In this document: positions 29,401-36,694 of the stretch, piece after piece
Layout of the letters: the number at the start of each line of letters is the position of its first letter
How positions within the stretch are numbered: position 1 is the stretch's first letter
Assembly (NCBI GenBank): GCA_937892955.1
Contig: CALBKH010000107.1
Span: 62,001-126,000 of the forward strand
Origin: an uncultured Alphaproteobacteria bacterium
GTDB taxonomy: Bacteria > Pseudomonadota > Alphaproteobacteria > Rhizobiales > Ancalomicrobiaceae
Direction: 5' to 3'
DNA length: 64,000 bases
The notes under the pieces: model-generated
Told to the model about the DNA's origin: nothing
Databases searched by the model: none
What the model saw: only the letters and a program-made list of their open reading frames with translations
Position numbers and translations under genes: made by a program

Positions 29401-29748
29401 TTCGTTCTGAAGCTCATGAACCGCCGCTTTTACATGATCGCTAGCGCACTCACTGTCCTTGTACAACATGCCCTAGAGGAGGCCGGAAAGGTATCCGCAA
29501 ATCCCGCCGTTTTGGAAATCTTGCCGATCGCCATCCGCAAAGGCCTCGATTCACCGGAAAAAGTTGCCTTCGCTCATCGTACTTCGCTGATCCGCTCGCG
29601 TGTCGTCATTCATCGTTCCTATGCTGATCAGTTTCCCGGTCGGCAGGCCCAAATGGGCGCCGATTTTCAGACGGTTCTCCGTTCGATCGATGCCCACCTT
29701 GCATTTGGCAGGTTGCAGCAGCTGTTTCCTCCTGGAGGTGCAGGATGA
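26485..29748 (+). CDS. HamB-like superfamily 2 helicase, Hachiman defence
   Basis: The 1087-residue helicase has a long N-terminal region (about 310 residues). Its SF2 motifs follow: Walker A LPTGAGKTTLSELK near residue 320, DECH box IVFDECHLL near 425, motif III LLSAMLQN, and a Ski2-like motif VI region NAAGRAGRAGHLANG near 715. The C-terminal 350 residues are helical. Ski2-like helicases paired with a HamA nuclease define Hachiman; HamB is thought to survey DNA and free HamA upon infection. It is translationally coupled to the HamA-like gene. It is longer than some HamB proteins, so it may represent a divergent subtype. Confidence 0.75.
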   Translation: MFDAETAALIRSAPPLKDVDPQLLPQELTGIYAELAGLRLRAARLADAPDYLAQIERLTRIAAVYEAQVDDTLDGMARRAAAFVAGTAYQILGRVMPTPTDRTAFMSAAAIHPRIAAPLLFLIAEQSPDAREAARGLAGGRLEDVHRGALLESIQDLAQERFTAILERAERLARLQPSPGDDLTEQAIQGLYGLCWAGLIHLVARLLAQVPPVLAYPLLDTPQALFDRVTQLAVANIAVPGPGAHLVSAYAGPRHLARLLRHVADGLEGAGIANLPVPTGAVEPAWRRWLRHRAQAKPTLWPNHREAVATGFLDAGTSGVLVLPTGAGKTTLSELKIAATLSVGRKVIFLVPTLALVDQLRDDLLESFPKSLADYEISTDGDLVAFISGPELGAIEVMTPERLLAVFSFADADVADLGLIVFDECHLLSPAGGGARSVDAMLCLLHALQRAPDADYLLLSAMLQNAADVAEWIGQLTGRPCISFLDPWKPSRQARGVVTYADNQLSWANQVVRAANFAERNGQPSDRPPLDLVPFALFGLHNTWARNAPADRRIVRLSDGSVRLNYGVGGATPNSNEVGGSFAASAARAGLKTIVFVNQADHAPSTARRIRAGLPPVGALTEFENDLWTDIIAELGGPQHSLLDPTAPALPHNGDMIAIERRMAESLFRRRDGASIIVATPTLAQGMNLPAEVAILAGTMRHDEDGREPLKSHEILNAAGRAGRAGHLANGTVLLIPEPPVAFAANGIPAGAAFDMLAKVLPANDQCVTIDDPLTALLDRIQLGDVDGPDVHYFLSRLRAGEGEEQDTNRPIQMMSRSFAAFQARKEGNEAAFDAKIALLKAALEADALAAEVVTVKVAAFSGMQIEPLAALTARIAAEIDGLPTSVIEWCDWLIDFVIADRQNYALLFGSDVETVKAVTRGRKTGGDSTDAEMALLKPALRAWLSGAPFATIEAALGVLPARIGTCKRSRDFVLKLMNRRFYMIASALTVLVQHALEEAGKVSANPAVLEILPIAIRKGLDSPEKVAFAHRTSLIRSRVVIHRSYADQFPGRQAQMGADFQTVLRSIDAHLAFGRLQQLFPPGGAG

Positions 29749-29875
29749 TGCTGTTCTACGCATCGATCTACATTCGTTTATAGGTCTTGATAAACAAGGT
29801 AATAATTATCAACGAAAGTACTCGTGCTGACCGTCGTCGTTCCGTAATCGTCAGCGCAGTCTGTATGACTGCGTG

Positions 29876-30157
29876 TTATGCAGCTTTGGCAATCGTCAAC
29901 TCGACGTGCATGCCGGCGGCTGCGAGCATGTTGACGAGCGTGTCGAGGGCGAAGCGATCGATTTTGCCCCGTACGAGATCGGAGACCCGCGGCTGTGTCA
30001 CGCCGAACAACTTCGCGGCTTCCGACTGACTGAGGCCGCTCTCGTCCAGATGACGGCGCAGTTCCATCATCAGAGCCGAGCGCAACTTCATGTTTTCGGC
30101 TTCCTGGGGCGTATCGGCGATCGCATCCCAGACGCTTTCGAAACGCTTGCCGGTCAT
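29876..30157 (-). CDS. XRE-type antitoxin
   Basis: The 93-residue protein has a helix-turn-helix (GLSQSEAAKLFGVTQPRVSDLVRGKIDRF) followed by a short strand-forming tail (HVELTIAKAA), as in HigA/MqsA-like XRE antitoxins of RelE-type toxins. The start ATG at 30157 overlaps the toxin stop by four bases, so it is translated after the toxin. It should neutralise the toxin and repress the shared promoter. Confidence 0.88.
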   Translation of the reverse strand: MTGKRFESVWDAIADTPQEAENMKLRSALMMELRRHLDESGLSQSEAAKLFGVTQPRVSDLVRGKIDRFALDTLVNMLAAAGMHVELTIAKAA

Positions 30158-30495
30158 CGGTCGATCTCCTTCGAGAGTTCTCGATATCGCGCGGTGGCGA
30201 GAGCGATGTCGGTACGAGACGTCTTCTGGGTCTTCTTCTGGAAGCAGTGGAGGACCCAGACGGCATCGGCGAACTTGGCGACGTAGACGACCCGCCAAGC
30301 GCCGGACGCATCGCGGATCCTGATTTCTCGGACGCCCGGTCCGATCGACGTCATCGGCTTCCAGTCGTCCGGATCGAGCCCGTGTTGGACGCGGTCGAGC
30401 TGATGGCCGGCTTCTCGTCGGGCTTCGAGCGGAAACTCGCGCAGATCGTCGAGGGAGGATCCGAGGAACTCGACGGGCTTCGGGTCTTTGCTCAT
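30154..30495 (-). CDS. RelE/HigB-type toxin (phage Gp49-like)
   Basis: The 113-residue basic protein contains VREIRIRDASGAWRVVYVAKF and VWVLHCFQKKTQKTSRTDI, the core of Gp49-like (PF05973) RelE/HigB toxins. These cleave mRNA at the ribosome. The gene lies upstream of its XRE antitoxin, the HigBA order. It sits between the defence island and the disrupted DUF1612 gene, a typical setting for a stabilising module. Confidence 0.9.
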   Translation of the reverse strand: MSKDPKPVEFLGSSLDDLREFPLEARREAGHQLDRVQHGLDPDDWKPMTSIGPGVREIRIRDASGAWRVVYVAKFADAVWVLHCFQKKTQKTSRTDIALATARYRELSKEIDR

Positions 30496-30500
30496 GGCAT

Positions 30501-30529
30501 CTTATACAAAAATTTGTATGACCTGGCAA
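30501..30529 (-). promoter_or_regulatory. Toxin-antitoxin promoter with embedded operator
   Basis: On the minus strand, TTGCCA (30524-30529), a 17-base spacer and TATAAG (30501-30506) form a good promoter. The spacer and -10 box contain the palindrome ATACAAA-AA-TTTGTAT (30504-30519). A repressor bound there would block RNA polymerase, so this is the likely autoregulatory operator. Confidence 0.8.
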
Positions 30530-30537
30530 GGCCGTTC

Positions 30538-31569
30538 TCACCCGACCGCCCAGGCGCGGAACCGTCCGCGTCCGGTGATCTCGCGCAGGCCCAGCTCGGC
30601 CACCATGCCTGCGGCGGCGCGCGGCGTCACGCCGAGGGCGTCGGCGATGGTTTCGGTGGTGACCAGCGGTGCGGCGATCACCAACTCGACCAGTTGCGGC
30701 AGACGCGAACTCGTGCGGCGCCGGCCGACGCGGCGCAGCAGGGCGTCGCGGGCGGTCAGGCGCCGGTCGTGATCCTTGAGCCCGCGAGTGGCGCCGAGCG
30801 CCAGACCGTCGAGCACCGCCTGCAGGCGGACGAGCGGATCGTGACTGCGTCGGCGTTCCGGCGGCACGGCCCGCAGTCCCGACGACACGTCGACCAGATG
30901 CGATCGCACCTTGCCGCGGGCACGAAGCAGGTCGGCGGCGAGCAGCCGGCCGAGACCGTCTTCTTCGGGGAGGGGATCGTAGAACTCCCAGGCGACGAGG
31001 GCGCGGGCGGCGGTGAGGGTCGGCGGCCAGTCGCGGGTCGCCTCGATCTCGGCGACCCACCGAGCGAGGCGCGCGTTGCGATCGGGGCGCGCCGGCCGAA
31101 CCAATCCCGTCGGCTCGTCGGAGGAGGGGAGGGTGGCGCGAGCGAGCAGTCGGTCGGTGCGGGCGAGGAGGGCGTCGACCTCGCCCAGGGTCGTGGCCCA
31201 CGCGTCGTCGCCCTCGCTCTCAGCCCCGTCGGCGAGGGGAGGGGGCTCCGCCTCGGCCGACTTCGGTGCGCCGCGGCCGACGAGAGCGAGCAGACCGGCG
31301 ACGTCGAGAGTTGCCCCGGGAGGGAGGGTGGCCAGGCGACGGGCGCGGCGCAGGTGGGCGTGTGCCCGGGTCAGTTCGGGCGAGGGGGCGCGAGCGTCGA
31401 GGCCGGCGTCGTGGAGAACCAGATCCTCGAGCTGGACGAGCACGCCGTCGAGGAGGAGGCTCGACACGGCTTCGGCGAAACGATTCCGCGCGCACCAGCC
31501 GTCGCGGATCGGGCTCCGCGCGATGCGTTCGTCGAGACGGGCGAGCGCGTCTTCGGCAATGGCTACCGA
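30538..31569 (-). pseudogene. DUF1612 (RHE_PE00001 family) gene, C-terminal part, split by transposon
   Basis: This holds the C-terminal ~343 codons of a DUF1612/HTH protein, with EDALARLDERIARSPIRDGW near its broken end and EITGRGRFRAW near its C-terminus. The frame has no usable start before the transposon end at 31570. Its missing N-terminus lies on the far side of the transposon (36499-36559). The joined product (PWARLAPS + VAIAEDAL) aligns without gap to the intact paralogue inside the element (PWALLARPLASAEDAL). The family is common on rhizobial plasmids and its function is unknown. A shorter product from an internal GTG is possible. Confidence 0.85.
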
Positions 31570-31665
31570 TGTCGCTTTTAACTTCCGATTTCAAACGCCG
31601 AAACGTCATACGTCCGTTGGGCTTGGGCGGTAGAAGGGGCACGAATTTTCGCCAACGATTTCACT
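31570..31665 (+). repeat. Left transposon end with transposase-binding repeats
   Basis: It contains the terminal TGTCGCTTTTAACTTC followed by CGATTTCAAACG, and a second copy around CAACGATTTCACTGG near 31655. The spacing and shared core CGATTTCA match the right end and look like a set of TniA binding sites. Confidence 0.7.
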
Positions 31666-31676
31666 GGCGGCGCGAT

Positions 31677-33335
31677 TTGCCCGATCGATTGCAAACCCGA
31701 ACGACCCCTTCTGCGGCTTCGCCGCCGTCGGAGGAGGCGTGGCTCACCGCGCGCCGCGTCGCGCGCGAACTCGACCGGATCCTCGATGCGGCGGGTTCGC
31801 ATCGTGCGGCGGTCGAACGGGCCGCGGCCGAGCTGGGCCTCTCGACCCGACAGATCTACAATCTGTTGGCGCGCTATCGCGTCGACCGGCGGGTGTCGTC
31901 GTTGTTGCCGCGCCGGAGCGGTGCGCGGAAGAAGCAACTCGACCCGGACGTCGAGGTCATCATCGCGACGACCCTGCGGACGCAGTGGCTGACGCTGGAG
32001 GCGCCGCCTCTCGCGCCCGTCGTGGCCGAGATCCGCGCCCGCTGCGAGGAAGCGGGCTTGGCCGCGCCGTCCTATCTCGCCGTCGCCCGCCGGATTCCGG
32101 TGCTGTTCGGTCCGGAAGAAATCGCCCAGAAGCGGTCGGCCGACCCGAAACATCTGCTGCGGCTCAAACCGAGACCGGGATACATCCGTGCGGCGAAGCC
32201 GCTCGAGGTCTGTCAGATCGATCACACGCCGACCGACATCCATTTCGTCGAGGTGGTGGAGGGCGAAGGCGTCTTCGCCGGCCGGGCGTATCTGACCCTC
32301 GTCGCCGACGTGGCGACGCGCTGCATCCTGGGCTTCTGCCTGACCCTCGAGAAGCCGTCGGCGCTGTCGGTCGCGCTGTGCCTCGCCCAGGCGATGTGCC
32401 CGAAGGAGGCCTGGTTGGCGGCGCGCGGCATCGACCAACCCTGGCCGATGTTCGGGCGCCCGCGACAGCTCGTGACCGACTCGGCGAAGGAGTTCAAGGG
32501 GCATGCGTTCCAGCGCGGTTGCGAGGACTACGGCATCCGGGTTCGTTTCCGCGATCGTGGTCGCGTCCATCACGGCGGGGTGGTCGAGCGGCTGCTCGGT
32601 AAGCTCAACGGCGTTCTTGCGATGCATCCGGGATCGGCGGGCCGATCTGTGGCGGACCGCGACGGCTATCCGGCGCAGCAGCGCGCACGCCTGAGCTTCG
32701 CCGACCTCGAGCGCTGCGTCGCACTGGCCGCGATCGATCACAATCTGCAGCAGAACGAGAAGACGCTGCGGGTGCCGGCGACGGAATGGGCGGGCAGCAG
32801 CCTCGATCTGCCGTGTTTCGAGGACGATCCGGCGCGGGTCCTGCTCGCCTTCCTGCCCGGGGTGGAACGACGCCTGTCGCCGCAGGGCGTCGGCATGTTT
32901 GCGCTGGACTACTATTCGCCGTGGCTGGGTCGCCTGGTGCCTCTGCGGGACCGGTTGGGCCGGCTCGAGGTGCGATACGACCCCCGCGACATCAGCCGCA
33001 TCTATGTCCGGGATCCGGAGACGCGGGAGTTTCGCCCCGTCGCCCGGCGTGATGGCCGGCTCGCGCCGATGACGCTGTGGGAACACCGCGACGAACGAGC
33101 GCGTCGCCGTGCCGCCAACGCGCGATCGGAGACGGAGAAGGTGGCGTTGCAGCGTCGGATCGCCGAGATCGTCGGTGGATCGAAGCCGGCGAAGGCCGTG
33201 CTGCGCGACGCCGTGCGCCGGACCCACGCGGCGGAGGCCGGCAAACCCCACGAGGCCCTGCGCCCGTCGGAGCCCGACGCCCCGGCCGCGTCCCCGGTCC
33301 GTGAGAGGCGCCGGCTGCCGGTCGAGGATTGGTGA
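31677..33335 (+). CDS. tniA: TniA-like DDE transposase
   Basis: The protein has about 553 residues from the TTG chosen here. The N-terminal helix-turn-helix part (AAELGLSTRQIYNLLARYRV) is followed by an integrase-type catalytic core with the acidic triad in CQIDHTPTD, LVTDSAKEF and GGVVERLLG. A Mu-type C-terminal beta-barrel and a basic tail follow. It cuts and joins the transposon ends. Start choice is uncertain: the frame is open back to an ATG that spans the transposon boundary (31569), and TTG codons at 31677 and 31689 lie after the binding repeats. TniB follows after one base. Confidence 0.9.
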   Translation: MPDRLQTRTTPSAASPPSEEAWLTARRVARELDRILDAAGSHRAAVERAAAELGLSTRQIYNLLARYRVDRRVSSLLPRRSGARKKQLDPDVEVIIATTLRTQWLTLEAPPLAPVVAEIRARCEEAGLAAPSYLAVARRIPVLFGPEEIAQKRSADPKHLLRLKPRPGYIRAAKPLEVCQIDHTPTDIHFVEVVEGEGVFAGRAYLTLVADVATRCILGFCLTLEKPSALSVALCLAQAMCPKEAWLAARGIDQPWPMFGRPRQLVTDSAKEFKGHAFQRGCEDYGIRVRFRDRGRVHHGGVVERLLGKLNGVLAMHPGSAGRSVADRDGYPAQQRARLSFADLERCVALAAIDHNLQQNEKTLRVPATEWAGSSLDLPCFEDDPARVLLAFLPGVERRLSPQGVGMFALDYYSPWLGRLVPLRDRLGRLEVRYDPRDISRIYVRDPETREFRPVARRDGRLAPMTLWEHRDERARRRAANARSETEKVALQRRIAEIVGGSKPAKAVLRDAVRRTHAAEAGKPHEALRPSEPDAPAASPVRERRRLPVEDW

Positions 33336-33336
33336 G

Positions 33337-34215
33337 ATGGCCGACCATCTGCTCGATCACGTTCGCCCCTGGCTCGACCGTAGCCCGGAGGACCGGATCG
33401 CCTACATCCGGGCTCCGCGTTGGATCGGACATCACGGTGCCGGGCGGGCGCTCGAACGGCTGAACGAATTGCTCCTGCGACCGCCGGCGCTGCGCACCCG
33501 CGGTCTGATGCTGGTGGGGCCCTACGCCAACGGCAAGACGATGATCGCCGAGCGGTTCGCCGTGGCGCATTTGAGATCCGCCGAGGCACAGCGGGTGTGG
33601 GTGGTCCAGACGCGCGAGGGCGCCGGGCTCGCCCATTTCTACGCCGGCATCCTCGGCGCATTGCACGCGCCGACGGGAAGCGGCCGGGACGTCGGCCGCA
33701 AGGCCGAGCAGGTCGATCGGCTGCTCGACGGCCTCAAACCCAGAGTCCTGATCTTCGACGAGTTCCACAACGCGCTGCGCGGCCGCTCGCGCGACGTGGA
33801 AGCGGTCCTGGGGTTCCTACGCCGGATCGGCCGCGAGTTCGACATATCGCCGGTTCTGATCGGCGAGGTCGCGGTCTACGACTTCATCAACGCGACCGAC
33901 GAAATGGCGAGCCGGTTCGAACTCATCGCGGTGCCGCGCTGGCGCTACGATGAGGAGTACCTCACGCTCCTCGACAGTCTCGAAGGCGCCCTGCCGTTGG
34001 CGCGCCGGTCCGATCTCGCCGAGGAAGGCACGGCGCGTGAGATCTTCCGGCTTTCGGAGGGCCTGATCGGTGAAATCGTGACGATCGTCACGGCGGCGGC
34101 GGTCGCGGCGGTGCGATCCGGCGCCGAGCGGATCACCCGGACCTCGATCGACGCGCTGGACTACGTCCCGGTGTCGCGACGCCGCACGGCGCCCCAACGG
34201 GACGGTCTTCTGTGA
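33337..34215 (+). CDS. tniB: TniB-like transposition ATPase
   Basis: The 292-residue AAA+ ATPase has Walker A GPYANGKTM, Walker B VLIFDEFHN and sensor region ISPVLIGEVAVYDF. TniB/TnsC-like proteins bind target DNA and recruit and activate the transposase. It starts one base after the tniA stop (TGAGATGG) and its stop overlaps the tniQ GTG start. It is close to the TniB of Tn402-like elements in length. Confidence 0.92.
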   Translation: MADHLLDHVRPWLDRSPEDRIAYIRAPRWIGHHGAGRALERLNELLLRPPALRTRGLMLVGPYANGKTMIAERFAVAHLRSAEAQRVWVVQTREGAGLAHFYAGILGALHAPTGSGRDVGRKAEQVDRLLDGLKPRVLIFDEFHNALRGRSRDVEAVLGFLRRIGREFDISPVLIGEVAVYDFINATDEMASRFELIAVPRWRYDEEYLTLLDSLEGALPLARRSDLAEEGTAREIFRLSEGLIGEIVTIVTAAAVAAVRSGAERITRTSIDALDYVPVSRRRTAPQRDGLL

Positions 34216-35240
34216 GCGGCGCGGCCGGCTTCGCCATCGAGGTCCGCGAACGATACCGGGATGTCGTCGCGGATCGGTGGCCGGTCGTCGCCGACCCCGA
34301 GCCCGACGAATTGCCGTCGAGCTGGCTTCATCGTCTGGCGATCGCCAACGGCATCGCGCCACGGGCTTTCGCCGACGTGCTCGGGCTGGGCGACGGGATG
34401 TGGTCGCCCCGTCTCGACGGGCATCTCCCCGACGCGCTCGCGGCGCGGCTCGGTGCTCGCACGGGTGTGGCGCGTGGGACGATCTCGGCGCTGGCGACGA
34501 CGGACGGCGCGCCGGCGTCGCTCCTGTTGCCTTTGCGCGCGGCCGCCCGCCGAAACAGGTCGACCTGGATCCAGTATTGCACCTCGTGTTTTGCCGAGGA
34601 TAGGGCACCGTATTTTCGGCGGTCGTGGCGGTTGGCGTCGCGGATCTCCTGTTTCAGGCATGGTTGCGGCCTGCGTGATCGCTGCCCCGCCTGCCGCGGC
34701 GCCTTGGCTCCCTTCGCTCAGACGGATCTGATCCCACAACATGTCTGCGCGCACTGCGGCTTCGATCTGCGCGACGCCGCGAGGGTGCCGGTGGCGGTGG
34801 CGGCGCGGCGATTGGAACGTTCGATCGACGACGTCTGGAAGGTGAGGGCACCCGAGGAGTCGTCGCGGACCGAGGTGCTGGTCGCACGCCTCCTCCACCT
34901 GCCCGTCGTCGCCGGCGGCGGCTCCAGCCGGCTGCTCACCAATCTGTCGGCATCGGCGCGCATCCGTTGCTTCGAGCGACTGGCGCAGAGAGCTGGTGAG
35001 GAGCCGATCGCTCGGTTCGTGGATTTTCGCGGCGAGGGTCGGAGACCGTCGCCGAGCTCGCAGGCGCATCCACGTGGCGCCGAGCTCGTGGATCTGGTGG
35101 CGGCCTATGCTCGAGTCGCCGCCGGCGGGTCGCGTTTGAAGGAGGGTCACGGTGATCGCGATGCGGTCACAGGACGCTCCACGCCCGAAACCTTCCGCGG
35201 CCCGTCGTCTCACGCAGGTCGAGCTCCGCCACCAGATTGA
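34212..35240 (+). CDS. tniQ: TniQ-like target-selection protein
   Basis: The 342-residue protein starts at GTG, overlapping tniB by four bases. The N-terminal TniQ domain (LPSSWLHRLAIANGIAPRAF) is followed by two zinc-binding pairs, YCTSCFAEDRAPYFRR and CFRHGCGLRDRCPACRG with CAHCGF. TniQ/TnsD proteins choose or help choose insertion sites. The last 25 residues are encoded on the strand opposite the end of the DUF1612 cargo gene, a 74-base convergent overlap. This TniQ may be what directs insertion into DUF1612-type genes. Confidence 0.9.
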   Translation: MSGAAGFAIEVRERYRDVVADRWPVVADPEPDELPSSWLHRLAIANGIAPRAFADVLGLGDGMWSPRLDGHLPDALAARLGARTGVARGTISALATTDGAPASLLLPLRAAARRNRSTWIQYCTSCFAEDRAPYFRRSWRLASRISCFRHGCGLRDRCPACRGALAPFAQTDLIPQHVCAHCGFDLRDAARVPVAVAARRLERSIDDVWKVRAPEESSRTEVLVARLLHLPVVAGGGSSRLLTNLSASARIRCFERLAQRAGEEPIARFVDFRGEGRRPSPSSQAHPRGAELVDLVAAYARVAAGGSRLKEGHGDRDAVTGRSTPETFRGPSSHAGRAPPPD

Positions 35241-36315
35241 GTGCGGCGCGGGGCGTGACGGCGAGCGCCTCGGCGATCATGCCGGCCGAGACCAGCGGCC
35301 TCGAGATCACCAAGTCGACCAGCTCCGGCAGCCGGGACGTGGAGCGGCGACCGGCGAGCTTGCGCATCAGCAGCGTGCGGGCGGTGAGCCAGCGGTTGTG
35401 CTGCTTCATCCCCTCCTCTGCGGCGGCGGTGATGGCGTCGAGCTCGGCGACGAGACGCACAGACGCGTCGCGATGCCGGCGCCGTTCGCGCGGCACCGCC
35501 TTGGCGCCCTCGGCGAGGCAGGGCAGATGGGCGCGCGCTTTGCCGCGCTCCCGCAGGAGGGCGGCGGCGAGCAGGCGGCCGAGGCCGGGCGCGCGTTGCA
35601 ACGGCTCGATCGCCCCCCATGCCGTGTGGGCGATCGCAGCGGCGAGGGTCGGCGGCAGATCGCGGGTTCGATCGACGACCCTGCGCCACTCGGCCAGACG
35701 CGCCTCTTCGTCCCAGTCGAGGTCGTAGACGAGCGAGTCACGATCTCGGCGCGGCGGCGGCGGGCGCGACGCCTCACCGGCGAGGGCGCGGTTCGAGCGG
35801 GCGATCGCCGCATCGACCGCGGCGAAGGCGTCGGCCAGGGTCCGGTCGCCGCCGCTCGCGTCGACCCCCTCGGCATCCGGCGCGTCCTCATCGCCCTCGT
35901 CCTCGAAGGCGAGGCCCGTTTCATGCCCGGCCTCTCGGGGAAGCCCCTCGTCTCCGGCGTTCCGTCCGCGTAAAATCGCGAGCCCGGTGTCCGACAGTGC
36001 CCAACCGGGATCGGCGCCGGCGATGCGGCGGCGCTCCCTCAGCACGGCGTGCGCCCGGGTGAGTTCGTGGGTGGGGGCGCGCGCATCGAGACGGGCGTCG
36101 TGCAGCACCAGGTCTTCGAGGGCGACGAGCTCGCCGTCGAGCCAGAGCGCGGCGGCGGCGTCGCCGAAATGGGTCCTGGCGATCCAGCCGTCGCGGATCG
36201 GGCTGGTTCGCAATCGCTCGTCGAGCCGTGCCAGCGCGTCTTCGGCGCTTGCCAGCGGCCGCGCCAGCAGAGCCCAAGGGAGCGGATCGGGAAGGCCGGG
36301 GCGCGGAGAGGTCAT
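35167..36315 (-). CDS. DUF1612 (RHE_PE00001 family) HTH protein, intact cargo copy
   Basis: The 382-residue protein is rich in arginine, alanine and leucine. The N-terminal block LARLDERLRTSPIRDGWIARTHFGDAAAALWLDGELVALEDLV is abbreviated here to its hallmark SPIRDGW and LEDLVLHDARLDARAP. A C-terminal winged helix (RPLVSAGMIAEALAVTPRAALNL) ends RETTGRGRFRAW. It is a clear but diverged homologue of the gene split by this transposon, so it is not a simple local duplication. Function is unknown; DNA binding is likely. Its position inside the element suggests it can replace the disrupted gene. Confidence 0.9.
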   Translation of the reverse strand: MTSPRPGLPDPLPWALLARPLASAEDALARLDERLRTSPIRDGWIARTHFGDAAAALWLDGELVALEDLVLHDARLDARAPTHELTRAHAVLRERRRIAGADPGWALSDTGLAILRGRNAGDEGLPREAGHETGLAFEDEGDEDAPDAEGVDASGGDRTLADAFAAVDAAIARSNRALAGEASRPPPPRRDRDSLVYDLDWDEEARLAEWRRVVDRTRDLPPTLAAAIAHTAWGAIEPLQRAPGLGRLLAAALLRERGKARAHLPCLAEGAKAVPRERRRHRDASVRLVAELDAITAAAEEGMKQHNRWLTARTLLMRKLAGRRSTSRLPELVDLVISRPLVSAGMIAEALAVTPRAALNLVAELDLRETTGRGRFRAWSVL

Positions 36316-36410
36316 CGGGAGGCCTGCGAGGGGAGGGGAGGATGGTTTGTGACGGCTGCCGCGAACTTTTCGAGTTCCCAGACAGAAATCCCTGTCTGGA
36401 TAGAGGGATG

Positions 36411-36498
36411 GCGGCGGCCGACTGAAATCGAAGAGCGAAAATCGCGTGCTGGTTTTTCTCTAAGCGTTGCAAATTGAAATCGTTGAGTGAAAGCGACA
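36411..36498 (-). repeat. Right transposon end with transposase-binding repeats
   Basis: Read inward on the minus strand it begins TGTCGCTTTCACTCAAC, then CGATTTCAATTTGC; a second copy is CTTCGATTTCAGTCGG near 36420. The shared core CGATTTCA and flanking TTTCGC mirror the left end. Confidence 0.7.
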
Positions 36499-36559
36499 GC
36501 GACGGCGCAAGACGGGCCCAGGGGAAGGCATCGAGGCGGGTGGGGAGCGATCGCATCAT
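36499..36559 (-). pseudogene. DUF1612 gene N-terminal fragment
   Basis: The minus strand reads MMRSLPTRLDAFPWARLAPS and then runs into the transposon end. It corresponds to the N-terminus of the intact cargo homologue (DPLPWALLARPL). Joined to 30538-31569 it restores one continuous frame of about 364 codons. ATG 36559 or 36556 are likely starts; an ATG at 36571 is also in frame. Confidence 0.8.
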
Positions 36560-36694
36560 GTTGACCAACATGGTGAACGATCAGTTAACGGAAGTGAAGG
36601 AGGACTTTACTTCCGGCACTCGGGCATGCGTCGGCGGGTGTGTCTAGCCATCGATAAGTACCTCCTATCGATTCCAGATCCGCTTTCCGCTACG

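Larger units (their letters stand above)
31570..36498. mobile_element. TniA-TniB-TniQ transposon with DUF1612 cargo
   Basis: This 4.93-kb element is bounded by inverted repeats. The left end begins TGTCGCTTTTAACTTC and the right end, inverted, TGTCGCTTTCACTCAAC; both continue with CGATTTCAA. The TGTC terminus and the tniA-tniB-tniQ order resemble Tn402/Tn5053-like elements, but no tniR resolvase is present. Repeats of CGATTTCA inside each end are likely transposase sites. The flanks share only TCG, so a clean 5-base target duplication is not visible. The insertion splits a DUF1612 gene while the element carries its own DUF1612 gene. Confidence 0.88.

Noticed and set aside
31565..36503. Exact 5-base target duplication at the transposon borders
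   Set aside because: The flanks read ACCGA and GCGAC; after aligning to the paralogue only TCG is shared.
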